From Shinella sp. CPCC 101442 (lineage in GTDB: Bacteria; Pseudomonadota; Alphaproteobacteria; Rhizobiales; Rhizobiaceae): 64,000 nt of DNA. The notes under the pieces were generated by a model, which was given only the letters and a program-made list of their open reading frames with translations, made no database searches and was not told where the DNA came from. The translations under genes were made by a program, and so were the position numbers. How positions within the stretch are numbered: the stretch's first letter is position 1; every line of letters begins with the position of its first letter. The stretch is taken from contig NZ_JALIQS010000002.1 in assembly GCF_024704725.1 (NCBI RefSeq), forward strand, positions 1,048,589 to 1,112,588, read 5' to 3'. Shown here in pieces: positions 8,786 through 17,376 of this stretch.

Positions 8786-10074
8786 GACGCGACCTCCGAA
8801 AGGAATTCGGCGAGCACCCGGTTATAGGCTTCGGGCCGCTCGACATTGCAGACATGGCCGGCATCCGCGATGACCTCGAAGCGGACGGAGGCGCGTGGGG
8901 CGGCCTCGACGATCCGGTTCGCCACGCCACGGATTTCGGCCGGGGATGCGAGGCGATCGTATTCGCCCGTCATCATCAGCACCGGCATGGTGAGCTTGGC
9001 AAAATCGAAGCGCTCCGGCGGATTGGTGAAGCAGGTGAGCGCATCCCGGTAGGTCTCGGCCGGAATGGCCGCCATGGAGGCGAACAGAGCCTGCCGCACT
9101 GCCTCCCCCGCATTCGGGCTCGCCAGCACATCGACGACGGCGGGCGCGAAATCGGCCGGCGTCTTACCGGCGTTCAACGGCACTTCCCGCGCCGTGCGAA
9201 AGGCCTCGCGCTCGGCGATATCCGCCTCGGACATGCCGGTACAGCCACCCGAAAGCACAAGGCCCGCCAGCTTGTCGGGGTGTCGCATGGCGAAGGAGGT
9301 GGCGATCCACGATCCGTAGGAGAGGCCGCAGAGCACGAGTTTTTGAGCACCCAGCGCATCGGCGACCCGCAGAATATCGTCGCAATAATCCTCGACGGTG
9401 CTTTGCGACGCGCCAAGGCCGCTTTCGCCATAGCCCCGCAGGTCGAGCGCGGCGGCCCGCATGGTCGGCGCTATCGCGCGAAGCTGCGCCAGCCAGTTGC
9501 CGCGGCCACCGCCGATGCCATGCAGGAACAGCACGAGTGGCCCCGGCTTCTCCGGTGAGACGGCCAGCGCCAGGTGCGCAGCGCCGTCGATAAAAAGCGT
9601 CCTGAGGGCGGGCGTCTCCCTATCCGGGAGGATAGCCTCATCTGGCGCCACGTTTCCGGCGAGATCTCCCAGCGCCGCGAGGCCCATTTCGAAAATCGCC
9701 CTGGTGCCGGCGGCAATCGCGGACGCCCGTTCGGCGGAGGCGGAAAGCCGCGCCGACCATTCGATCCGGCTGCCGCCACTCTCATCGGCAAGGACCTGAA
9801 GTCGGGCGTCGTAGCGTTCGACACCGGCGATGCCTTCAAGATGCGTATAGGCGAGCACCCGGTCCGTGTCGGACCGATAGGTCAGCTGTTCGCGGTAGAG
9901 CGTATCCTCGCCCTTCGCGGTGAAGGCGCGGATCAGCGCGCCGCGTTCATCGCGCCCGGCCCGGATATCCGCGATGACAGGATGCCAGGCGCCGCAGAAA
10001 TTGCCGACAACAGCCCAGACCGCAGCAGGTTCTGCCGCGGAAAACCCGATGACCTGAACCCGCTCCTCCTGCAT
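8782..10074 (-). CDS. SRPBCC domain fused to alpha/beta hydrolase
   Basis: Two-domain cytoplasmic protein of 430 residues. Residues about 5-145 form an SRPBCC (polyketide cyclase/START-like) module of the MxaD/PYR1-type pattern (AAVWAVVGNFCGAWHP, then GVERYDARLQVLADESGGSRIEWSARL). Residues about 160-430 form an alpha/beta hydrolase with LFLHGIGGGRGNW, nucleophile Ser252 in GLSYG, Asp373 in GEYDRL and His407 in DAGHVCN, so the triad is intact. Downstream of a NicX-like dioxygenase, the hydrolase may act as a NicD-like deformylase or C-C/C-N bond hydrolase on the ring-opened product, with the SRPBCC part binding a hydrophobic ligand. The fusion is unusual; function is inferred. Confidence 0.82.
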   Translation of the reverse strand: MQEERVQVIGFSAAEPAAVWAVVGNFCGAWHPVIADIRAGRDERGALIRAFTAKGEDTLYREQLTYRSDTDRVLAYTHLEGIAGVERYDARLQVLADESGGSRIEWSARLSASAERASAIAAGTRAIFEMGLAALGDLAGNVAPDEAILPDRETPALRTLFIDGAAHLALAVSPEKPGPLVLFLHGIGGGRGNWLAQLRAIAPTMRAAALDLRGYGESGLGASQSTVEDYCDDILRVADALGAQKLVLCGLSYGSWIATSFAMRHPDKLAGLVLSGGCTGMSEADIAEREAFRTAREVPLNAGKTPADFAPAVVDVLASPNAGEAVRQALFASMAAIPAETYRDALTCFTNPPERFDFAKLTMPVLMMTGEYDRLASPAEIRGVANRIVEAAPRASVRFEVIADAGHVCNVERPEAYNRVLAEFLSEVAS

Positions 10075-10077
10075 GGC

Positions 10078-11388
10078 TCAGCGCAGCCCCTTGAGCGTGC
10101 CGCCCGTGCCGCGCCACAGCGAGGAGCGCGCGCCGCCCTCGTCGCCGGGCGCCTTGTCGAGCTCGTCCATGTCGTAGAGCGTCAGCACGGAGAGGTAGTC
10201 CTCCATGATCTCGGTCGTGTAGGGCAGCATCAGCGCGCCGCAGCGGCTGTCGCGATACATGCGCTCCAGCGGCAAGGTTTTGAGCATGGACTGGCCGCCG
10301 CAGGTGCGGATGGCAAGCGCTGCGATCTCCTGCACGCCCTCCATGACATTGTACTGCGCGGCATACATGCGCATGACCTGCGCCTTGCTCGGCAAGCCCT
10401 GCGCCTCCATGAAGGCCTGCCACCACAAAGCGCGCATGGCGGCGAGCTGGGTGTACATCTTGCCCACGGTGATGCGCTTGGTGCCGAACATGCGGCGGTC
10501 GGCCGGCGGCTGGCCGGGCACCTCGCCGCGCAGATAGGCGACGGTGAAATCGAAGGCGCCCTGCGCCACGCCCATATAGGTCGGCGACAGCGTCGCCATC
10601 ATGTGCGGCCAGTGCGGCAGGGTCTTGATGAAGATGCCGCGCGGCATCATCAGGTCGTCCTCGGTGACGAAGACCTCCTTCAGGATCAGGTCTCGGCTGT
10701 TGGTGCCGCGCATGCCGAGCGGATCCCAGCTTCCCGTCACGGAAAGCCCCGGCGCATCCTTGTGCACGACGAAGATCATCGTGTCCTCGTGGCGCGGCTC
10801 GATGCCCTCGAAATGCTCGGTGCAGACGATGGAGTAGTAATCGCAATAGCCGGCGAGCGAGGCGAATTTCTTGAAGCCGTTGATCTTCCAGCCGCCCTCG
10901 ACCTTGCGGCAGGATGTCTGCGCGGGCTTCGAGGTCCAGTTCTGCCCGGCCTCGGAGATCGGCTGCGAATAGATGCCCTGCTCCTTGACGGCGCGGCGGA
11001 ACTGGCGCTCGCGCAGCGGCGCGAAGGCCGCGCGGTCCTCGTCCGTCAGGCTCGGCAGCTCATACATGAAGCGCGACCACATCATGGAGGAGTTGTGCAT
11101 GTTGAAGGTGAGCGCGGTGGCGCCGCAATATTTGCCGATCTCCGCGCCGACCATGGCATATTCGCCGAGGCTGAAGCCGTGGCCACCGAATTCCTTGGGA
11201 ACCGTCAGGGTCAGGAAACCTTCGGCCGCGAGATCCTTGTAGTTCTCGACCGGGAAGGATGCCTCGTCATCGACACTTTTGGCGCGCGGGGCGAAGCGTT
11301 CGCGGCCGAGTTCGTTGATCCTTGTGAGGACATCGAGCACTTCGGGCCGGATGCGGGAGAGGTCATAGTAGTCTGCAGGTTCGCTCAT
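10078..11388 (-). CDS. Acyl-CoA-dehydrogenase-fold flavoprotein, possibly a flavin monooxygenase
   Basis: The 436-residue product has the N-terminal helical domain (GRERFAPRAKSVDDEASFP, VPKEFGGHGFSLGEYAMVGAEI), the beta-domain substrate loop (SQPISEAGQNWTSK) and a C-terminal helical domain with AIRTCGGQSMLKTLPLERMYRDSR. Where most acyl-CoA dehydrogenases carry the catalytic Glu in a YEGTxEI-like motif, this protein reads LPYTTEI, so the base position is Pro389. That fits ACAD-fold monooxygenases (DszC/HsaA type) that use reduced flavin, and a flavin reductase is encoded in the same operon. It lies between the NicX-like and hydrolase genes with gaps of 22 and 3 bp. A dehydrogenase using another base remains possible. 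Confidence 0.8.
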   Translation of the reverse strand: MSEPADYYDLSRIRPEVLDVLTRINELGRERFAPRAKSVDDEASFPVENYKDLAAEGFLTLTVPKEFGGHGFSLGEYAMVGAEIGKYCGATALTFNMHNSSMMWSRFMYELPSLTDEDRAAFAPLRERQFRRAVKEQGIYSQPISEAGQNWTSKPAQTSCRKVEGGWKINGFKKFASLAGYCDYYSIVCTEHFEGIEPRHEDTMIFVVHKDAPGLSVTGSWDPLGMRGTNSRDLILKEVFVTEDDLMMPRGIFIKTLPHWPHMMATLSPTYMGVAQGAFDFTVAYLRGEVPGQPPADRRMFGTKRITVGKMYTQLAAMRALWWQAFMEAQGLPSKAQVMRMYAAQYNVMEGVQEIAALAIRTCGGQSMLKTLPLERMYRDSRCGALMLPYTTEIMEDYLSVLTLYDMDELDKAPGDEGGARSSLWRGTGGTLKGLR

Positions 11389-11410
11389 GATCAGTCCTTC
11401 TCAAATCCGG

Positions 11411-12460
11411 TCAGAGGGCGAGGTCACCCTGGAGACGGCCTTCCTTCACCACCACGCGACCATCGAGCGTAATCGTGCACTTACGCATCGGCAGGTCGAA
11501 ATGTCCTTCGGTGAAGCGGCCGGCATATTGGTTGGCGCCGGTCGACCAGAGGAAATTGCCGGCCCAGGCGCGGAACTCGACGGCCTGCATGTCGCGCTTG
11601 TCGTAGAGCGCGCCGGAGACCCAGCGGGCGGCCGGGTTCATGCCCCAGCCGACATGCGAGAAGCCGTAGGCCAGCGGGTCTTCCCAGGCCTCCATATACT
11701 CGCGGAAGAGCTCGGCATCCAAACCATCACCCTTGATATCCTTGACGAAATCGTTCTCGACGGTGAAGTCGATTTGGCTCGTCAGGTAACTCTTGAAGGT
11801 CAGGTTCATATCGCCGACATCCATGACGATGCGGCCGTTGACGGTGTTCGGACCGGGGAAGGCCAGGCACAGGCCGCCCGGCCAGTGCGCCACGGCACCC
11901 GGCGTCGTGCCGAAGCCCGGCGTGCCGCCGCAGGGCGCATCGCTGAGGTCGATGACGAGATCGGTGCCCGCTGCCGAGGTCACGCGCATCTCCTTCGCCT
12001 CACGCAGCATCTGGATGCCGAGCGCCACCTTCGGGCCAAGTTCGGCTTTTGGCTCGCAGCGCTCGAGGATCTCAGGGTGCTCGTTGCAGACGACGAGGAT
12101 ACGCGCGCCGGCCGCCTCGATCTCGGGCCATTCGGCGGCATGGATCATGCCTTCCACCGTGCAGTCGACGATGATCTCGCACTGCTTCATGGCCTCGATC
12201 GCCGCGCGGTTGCCCTGAATGGCAAGCGACGTGCCCGTCGACTTGACCGGCACCGGCGCCGTCTGGCGCGGGGTGGGCATGGTGATCATGCAGTAATCGG
12301 CGCCGAGATCGTGGCAGGCGAGGTCGGCGAGCTGCACCAGCACCGGCCGCGACTGCGTCTCCGCCACGATCGCAACCCGCGTTCCCAACCCAATTCCATT
12401 GAGCACGAAGACCCGTCGGAAGCAGGCAAGCCACTTCCCCTCAATGCGCTCCTGCAGCAT
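11411..12460 (-). CDS. NicX-like (2,5-dihydroxypyridine 5,6-dioxygenase family) ring-cleavage enzyme
   Basis: First gene of the operon; 349 residues, the same length as Pseudomonas putida NicX, an M29-like metalloprotein that opens 2,5-dihydroxypyridine to N-formylmaleamate. The iron ligands known for NicX (two His and an Asp) are matched by His269 (FSHVGWG), His320 and Asp322 (EGHFDLPMR), and the block HWPGGLCLAFPGPNT-x-GRIVMDVGD matches the family core. The ATG at 12458-12460 has GGGAGG five bases upstream. The following genes (ACAD-fold protein, hydrolase, flavin reductase) make a hydroxylate-cleave-hydrolyse route plausible. Some relatives are annotated leucyl aminopeptidase or crotonobetainyl hydrolase-like; the exact substrate is unknown. 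Confidence 0.75.
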   Translation of the reverse strand: MLQERIEGKWLACFRRVFVLNGIGLGTRVAIVAETQSRPVLVQLADLACHDLGADYCMITMPTPRQTAPVPVKSTGTSLAIQGNRAAIEAMKQCEIIVDCTVEGMIHAAEWPEIEAAGARILVVCNEHPEILERCEPKAELGPKVALGIQMLREAKEMRVTSAAGTDLVIDLSDAPCGGTPGFGTTPGAVAHWPGGLCLAFPGPNTVNGRIVMDVGDMNLTFKSYLTSQIDFTVENDFVKDIKGDGLDAELFREYMEAWEDPLAYGFSHVGWGMNPAARWVSGALYDKRDMQAVEFRAWAGNFLWSTGANQYAGRFTEGHFDLPMRKCTITLDGRVVVKEGRLQGDLAL

Positions 12461-12495
12461 TGAACCCTCCCGATTTTGGATCGCCCCTCAGCGAT

Positions 12496-12517
12496 TTCTT
12501 TACTTATGAGTTAAGAA
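12496..12517. promoter_or_regulatory. 22-bp inverted repeat, candidate operator of the NicX-like operon
   Basis: The two 11-base halves match at 9 of 11 positions (left arm TTCTTTACTTA; the opposite strand of the right arm reads TTCTTAACTCA). It lies 36-57 bases upstream of the NicX-like start, just downstream of a minus-strand TTGACA at 12538-12543, that is where a repressor would block RNA polymerase. The TetR regulator in the operon is the natural candidate; this link is inference. Confidence 0.55.
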
Positions 12518-12687
12518 TTGTTTGAAGTCTGAAGTTTTGTCAAGTGGCAATTCCAGACAGCATGAGGCAACGCGACCAACCGGAGCGGCCACTCGAAAAA
12601 ACGTTTTGTTTCCAATTATTTGAATTTACATCACGCGCCATTGCCGGCACACGGCCGTTTCGTTTCCAACCAGAAAACGCAGCTCCC

Positions 12688-13767
12688 TCACTCCGCCTCT
12701 GCCGCGCCGCGACGCCAGTAGGAGACGACGAGATGTTCGGTGTTGGCCAGGCGTTTTTCCTGGCGGGCGAAAGACCTGACAGCGCGGAAGGCCTCGAACT
12801 CGCAGCCTGCCCAGAGGTAACGCCGTTCATCGCCTTCCGGGAAATCGGTCTTGCGGATCGCATCGATGAGGAGCGTCGTGCCGCCGGCGGGCTCGCCGTC
12901 ACGCAGAAGCCATTCGATCTCGACCGATGCCGCCGTGGCAAGAGGCTGCACCTCGGCGGCATCAGCCACTTCGAGAAGCACCTTGCCACGCGCACCGGCC
13001 GGCAGGTGCTCCAGCATGCGGGCGATGGCGGGAAGTGCCGTTTCGTCGCCGGCGAAAAGATACCAGTCGGCTTCGACGAGGCCTCCGCCGCCGGGACCGA
13101 CGACACCGACGCGGTCGCCCACCGCGGTCGTTTGCGCAAAGCCCGAACCCGGGCCGGCATCGGCATGCAGAACGAAATCGATATCGATCGTGCCGGCGGC
13201 CAGATCCACTGAGCGCACCGTATATTTGCGCATGAGCGGCCGAAGGTCGGGGCGGTCCCAGGCGATGACGCCGTTGGCGCCGACATGCGGCCATTGCGGC
13301 TCCCCTATCTCGGGGTGTTGCACCATGAGATTGAGATGCAGCGCCTCGAGGCCGGCAAAGCGCGCGACATTTTCACCCCACAGCGTCAGCCGGCGCATGT
13401 GCGGGGTCAGCACCCGACAGTCGACGACATCGAGGATCTGGAAATTCGGCGGACGGGCGATCTCCCCGCCGTCTCCGGTCCATTCGATGACCGGCGGATC
13501 GTCACCTGCAAATTCCAGGATATGCGACGCCACCGACATGCGTGCGAGATAGAGGCCTTCGAGATCGGGTGCAGCAACCTCGACCAGCGTTTCCACGCCA
13601 TCGCTCGAGAACGCGGCACGGATATGACCAAGCCGCAGAACGGGTCCAGCGGGGCCCTCGCTCACCTCCGCATTGTGTTCCAGCATGTGCTCGCAGAATT
13701 CCGCGATGACCGGCTCCGGATTGCGGAGCGCGATCCGGGCCTGCGCCGTGTATTCCCTGTCCTGCAT
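12688..13767 (-). CDS. Siderophore-interacting protein (ferric-siderophore reductase) with N-terminal DUF2218
   Basis: FAD-dependent reductase of the ViuB/YqjH type that releases iron from imported ferric siderophores in the cytoplasm; 359 residues. Residues 1-95 match the small DUF2218 module often fused to these proteins (HMLEHNAEVSEGPAGPVLRLGHIRAAF). The FAD-binding part follows with LTPHMRRLTLWGENV and MRKYTVRSVD, then the NAD(P)H/SIP domain with GDETALPAIARMLEHLPAG and ending in LVVSYWRRGAAEAE, typical of this family. It is the last gene of a three-gene minus-strand operon after the binding protein (9-bp gap) and the TonB receptor. Confidence 0.92.
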   Translation of the reverse strand: MQDREYTAQARIALRNPEPVIAEFCEHMLEHNAEVSEGPAGPVLRLGHIRAAFSSDGVETLVEVAAPDLEGLYLARMSVASHILEFAGDDPPVIEWTGDGGEIARPPNFQILDVVDCRVLTPHMRRLTLWGENVARFAGLEALHLNLMVQHPEIGEPQWPHVGANGVIAWDRPDLRPLMRKYTVRSVDLAAGTIDIDFVLHADAGPGSGFAQTTAVGDRVGVVGPGGGGLVEADWYLFAGDETALPAIARMLEHLPAGARGKVLLEVADAAEVQPLATAASVEIEWLLRDGEPAGGTTLLIDAIRKTDFPEGDERRYLWAGCEFEAFRAVRSFARQEKRLANTEHLVVSYWRRGAAEAE

Positions 13768-13776
13768 GGCGTGTCC

Positions 13777-14916
13777 TTACGGCTTGGAATCGATCCAGAA
13801 CGTGCCTTCGAGCGGCACCGTCAGGAATGTCCGGTTGATCTCGGCAAGCGTCTCGGCGGGATCCACATCCGCGAACACCTCGGGATGCATCCATTTCGCG
13901 AAACACTCGAAAACGAGGATGTTGAGCACGGAGATCGACAGCTGGTGCGAAACGGCATGGGCTCGTCCCCCGCGCACCGCGGTCAGCGCACCGCGTATAT
14001 CCTTGCCGAGAATGTCGGCGAAGGATTTTCGCGCCGCCTGCGCGTCGATGCCGCCGCCGAGCACCAGCCCCCCTTGCGCGGCGAGATGTGGCCCGCCTGT
14101 CGCAATGTAGACCGTGGGGTCAGCACCGAGCACGGCTTCCGGGCTGAGCTTTCCGTCATAGCCCGGCACGTCGGCGCCGGTGCTTCTTCCTCCGGCGAGC
14201 CGCAGATAGTCCGTCATGCGATTGCCCTTGCCCGGCGTCGAACAGCAGGTCGCACCGGCATGGGCATCGACAAGAACCGAAACGGGCGCAAGCGCCGCCG
14301 TGCGATCCGTGATGCGCTTGAAACGGGCGCGCAGGAAATCGCCGAAGGCCCTGCCCTTCGCCTCCTGCCCGACGGCCTTCGCCAGCACTTCGACGGAAAA
14401 GGCCGTCGTCTCGGCAGGCCCCTTGCCGTCGTTCACCGGCCCGTCGAGGAAAAGCACCGGAACACCCGCCGCCTCCAATGTCGCGGCCGCCTCCGTCCAT
14501 CCCGCTTCCCAGATCGAGACGACGAAAAGATCCGGTTTTACGGAAAGGATCGCCTCGACCGAGGTTTTTGCCGGCAGCACGCTGCCGATGGCAGGAATGG
14601 CGTCGATAGCGGGAAAGCGCTGCCGGTAGGCATCGTAGAGGCCACGGTCGATGCGCTGCGGCGCCGCCCAGCCCGCGATGCGCGCGACCGGGTCCGGATC
14701 GACCAGCGCCAGCGACATGAGGATCAGGCTCTCGTTCGTCGCGATGCGCTGCGCCGGCCCGGCAAGACGGACCTCGCGTCCCGCCGCATCCAGGAGCACG
14801 ATCTCGGCCCGCGCTGGTGCGGCGAATACGGCCGCCAGCACGATGAGTGATGCGAGCAACCGACAGAGGGTCGCCGGCAAGCCAGCGCCCCCTCTCGTCG
14901 TCGCCGTTTTGCGCAT
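13777..14916 (-). CDS. Iron-siderophore ABC transporter periplasmic binding protein
   Basis: FecB/BtuF-type type III periplasmic receptor of 379 residues. The ATG at 14914-14916 gives a Sec signal peptide (hydrophobic LLASLIVLAAVFAAPARA before EIVLLDAAGREV); an upstream frame extension overlaps the TonB gene and is not used. Features include RIATNESLILMSLAL and the mid-protein LFVVSIWEAGWTEAAATLEAAGVPVLFLD. It starts six bases after the TonB receptor stop. No matching ABC permease/ATPase genes are present in this cluster, so the inner-membrane partner must lie elsewhere. Confidence 0.85.
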   Translation of the reverse strand: MRKTATTRGGAGLPATLCRLLASLIVLAAVFAAPARAEIVLLDAAGREVRLAGPAQRIATNESLILMSLALVDPDPVARIAGWAAPQRIDRGLYDAYRQRFPAIDAIPAIGSVLPAKTSVEAILSVKPDLFVVSIWEAGWTEAAATLEAAGVPVLFLDGPVNDGKGPAETTAFSVEVLAKAVGQEAKGRAFGDFLRARFKRITDRTAALAPVSVLVDAHAGATCCSTPGKGNRMTDYLRLAGGRSTGADVPGYDGKLSPEAVLGADPTVYIATGGPHLAAQGGLVLGGGIDAQAARKSFADILGKDIRGALTAVRGGRAHAVSHQLSISVLNILVFECFAKWMHPEVFADVDPAETLAEINRTFLTVPLEGTFWIDSKP

Positions 14917-14921
14917 GCTCG

Positions 14922-17159
14922 TCACCACGAATATTTCAGGCTCGCGGTGATGGCGCGGCCCGCGCCGTAGTTGCAGCTTCCGCCCGTCGTGTTGAGGCAA
15001 TGGGACACATATTCCTTGTCGAACAGATTGGTCACGTTGACCCTGAGCTTGGTGCCGGCAAAATCCTTGTTGATCGCGGCGAAATCAAATTCCGCTCCGA
15101 TATCGACCAGTGCCCGGGCGGGGATGCGCAGTTCCGGCAGATAGGTACTGTCCGTCTGGTAGGACGACATCGCCCGCACCCCGGCCGTCAGCGTCAGCCC
15201 CTCGGTGATGGCAGGCTGATAGCTCACCCAGACACCGCCCTGATGCTTCGGCAGGCGCAGCATCTCGCGGCCGAGTTCCATCGGCTTGTTGCTCTTCACA
15301 ATCTCCGAGTCGGAATAGGCATAGGCGGCAAGCAGGCTCAGCTCCGGCGTCAGCTCGTACTTGCCCTCGATTTCCAGGCCGCGCACGCGCTGCTCACCCG
15401 TCTGGGTGTTGAAGAGCGGATTTTCCGAATCAGGCGTCAGGGCATTTTCCAGCGTCATGTCGAAGAGCGAGGCGGCGATCATGCCGCGCCCTTCCACCGG
15501 CTCGTATTTGATGCCGACTTCATACTGTGCGGCCGTCTGCGCCTCGAAGGCGTTGCCGAGCCTGTCGCGGCCGAGGGTCGGCAGGAATGCGGTGGAATAG
15601 CTGGCATAGGGCGCAAGCCCGTTGTCGAAGAGATAGGTGAGGCCGGCGCGCCAGGTGAGTTTCTGGTCCTCGGTGGACGTGACGACGGCCGGCGCCTTCA
15701 TCCGGTCGGTCGTGTCGATATCGGAAAAATCGTAGCGCATGCCGACCGTTCCGACCCAGTTGCCATAGCGGATCTGGTCCTGCGCATAGAGGCCGACCTG
15801 TTGTTGTTCCTGCAGGCCCGAGCGCGTCACGGCCGGGACCGCGATCGGCGCCGTGCCATAGTGCGGATCGAGAAAATCGAGCGGCGGCACGTCGAAACCG
15901 TTGCCGAAGTTGGTGGAGGAGCTCGCGCGGAGATAGTCGAGGCCGAGCAGCAGCGTGTGGTCGAGCGCCCCGGTATCGAAGCGCGCTTCGAGCTGCGTAT
16001 CCACGTTGAAGCTCGATACCCACTCGTCCGAGACTGCCGAAACGCGGTTCAGCGTATGCCCGTCCGGCTGAAGGGCGTTGAAGGCCGGGTTGACGAGCGC
16101 CAGGAACATGTACTGGTCGGACTTGGCGTAGCGCAGGTTCTGGCGCACCGTCCATGTCTCGTTGAACTCGTGCTCGAATTCGTAGCCGAGCGTATAGAAA
16201 TCCCGCTCGAAGACTTCGGCATTGGGATCGCCCAGATAGAGATCGCGCGGGATCTGGCCAGCCGGATTGTCGATCAGCGTGCCGACGGCGGGATAGAAGC
16301 GCGGCGAGAAGACCGGACGATCCTTCTGGTAGTAGCCGTAGAGGGTGAGCGAGGTCTGGTCGGTCGGCGCCCAGGTAAGGCTCGGGGCGAGCATCAGCTG
16401 CTTCTCGCGCTCCCGGTCGACCTGGCTTCCCATGTTCTTGCCGAGTGCGACGATCCGGTAGAGCCATTCACCGTCTTCGGTCAGCGGGCCGGTCATGTCG
16501 AGCGTGCTCTGGATGCCGCCGTGCGAGGAGGTCTGGACACCGACCTCGTTCATCGCCGCGTCCTGCGGGCGCTTGCTGACCTGATTGATGAGGCCACCCG
16601 GCACGGCGCGGCCGTAGAGCACGGAGGCCGGCCCCTTGATGACGTCGATGCGCTCCAGCGCGAAGGGATTGACGCTCGGCGTTGCGTAGTTGCTGCTGTC
16701 ACCCGGCAGGACAAGGCCATCCAGCCACATCGTGCCATAGGTGTTGAAACCGCGAATATAGAGCCAGTCGTAGCGGATGTCGTAACCGTTCGGATCGGGA
16801 TGCACGCCCGGCGTATAGCGCAGCGCCTCGGCAACCGTATTGGCGCCCTGCGCCTCCATCTGGTCGCGCGTGACGACGCTGATGGCCTGTGGCGTCTCGC
16901 GCAGCGACGTGTTCGTCTTGGAGGCGCTGCGGCTGCGCTTGGCGACGATGCCCTGGTCCGGCCCGCGGCCGGTGTCCGCGCCGCCCTCCACCGTGATGGT
17001 CTCCAGCGCCGTGGTGCCGGCTTCCTGCGCGCGCACCGGGCCGGCGACCCCTGCGGCGACAAGCGCCACGGACGAGACCAGCCACAGGCGATTGCGCGAG
17101 GTCCCCCGCCCTGTCCTCGTCACAGCACCCCTGTCCATCATCTCAACCAAGTTCGTCAT
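14922..17159 (-). CDS. TonB-dependent siderophore receptor
   Basis: Outer-membrane ferric-siderophore receptor of the FhuA/FpvA class, 745 residues from the ATG at 17157-17159 (a GTG one codon earlier also exists). A long signal peptide ends near GPVRAQEAG. The plug domain shows TPQAISVVTRDQMEAQGANTV-like sequence, GVHPDPNGYDIRYDWLYIRGF and ERIDVIKGPASVLYGRAVPGGLINQVSKRP; the C-terminus is a barrel strand ending in Trp (ASLKYSW) as expected for BAM insertion. First gene of the uptake operon, preceded by a RirA-type operator. The siderophore type (hydroxamate, ferrichrome-like likely) is a guess. Confidence 0.95.
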   Translation of the reverse strand: MTNLVEMMDRGAVTRTGRGTSRNRLWLVSSVALVAAGVAGPVRAQEAGTTALETITVEGGADTGRGPDQGIVAKRSRSASKTNTSLRETPQAISVVTRDQMEAQGANTVAEALRYTPGVHPDPNGYDIRYDWLYIRGFNTYGTMWLDGLVLPGDSSNYATPSVNPFALERIDVIKGPASVLYGRAVPGGLINQVSKRPQDAAMNEVGVQTSSHGGIQSTLDMTGPLTEDGEWLYRIVALGKNMGSQVDREREKQLMLAPSLTWAPTDQTSLTLYGYYQKDRPVFSPRFYPAVGTLIDNPAGQIPRDLYLGDPNAEVFERDFYTLGYEFEHEFNETWTVRQNLRYAKSDQYMFLALVNPAFNALQPDGHTLNRVSAVSDEWVSSFNVDTQLEARFDTGALDHTLLLGLDYLRASSSTNFGNGFDVPPLDFLDPHYGTAPIAVPAVTRSGLQEQQQVGLYAQDQIRYGNWVGTVGMRYDFSDIDTTDRMKAPAVVTSTEDQKLTWRAGLTYLFDNGLAPYASYSTAFLPTLGRDRLGNAFEAQTAAQYEVGIKYEPVEGRGMIAASLFDMTLENALTPDSENPLFNTQTGEQRVRGLEIEGKYELTPELSLLAAYAYSDSEIVKSNKPMELGREMLRLPKHQGGVWVSYQPAITEGLTLTAGVRAMSSYQTDSTYLPELRIPARALVDIGAEFDFAAINKDFAGTKLRVNVTNLFDKEYVSHCLNTTGGSCNYGAGRAITASLKYSW

Positions 17160-17189
17160 CACGGCCCCAACGTCTAATCGCTTCGCTTA

Positions 17190-17212
17190 AACTTGACCAC
17201 ATAAATCAAGTT
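17190..17212. promoter_or_regulatory. Iron-responsive operator (RirA-type TGA-N9-TCA)
   Basis: Perfect inverted repeat AACTTGA (17190-17196) and TCAAGTT (17206-17212) around nine bases, containing TGA-N9-TCA, the IRO consensus known for the rhizobial iron repressor RirA. It lies 31-53 bases upstream of the TonB receptor start. The arms are longer than the minimal motif, which strengthens the call. This predicts iron repression of the siderophore operon. Confidence 0.75.
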
Positions 17213-17376
17213 AAGCTATTCATTAGGGCAACAGTGTCACAGGCGGCAATGTCGGTTCCTTTGCGGGACGCGCAGATGCCTTTGCGATCCGACAAATCTC
17301 GGACCAGCGTGAAGGTCCGGTAACACTCGCGGGTCACTATGCGCGGTTCAGGCACGACACGATTGAAGGATTGAGG

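Noticed and set aside
9574..11472. Plus-strand frame of 632 codons opposite the hydrolase and ACAD-fold genes
   Set aside because: Shadow frame without domain signatures; both underlying minus-strand genes have clear family motifs.
13777..15000. Extended start of the siderophore binding protein at 15000
   Set aside because: The extension is Arg/His-rich, overlaps the TonB gene and precedes a normal signal peptide beginning at 14916.
14847..17177. Long plus-strand frame opposite the TonB receptor gene
   Set aside because: Antisense shadow; the minus strand encodes a full receptor with signal peptide, plug and barrel end.
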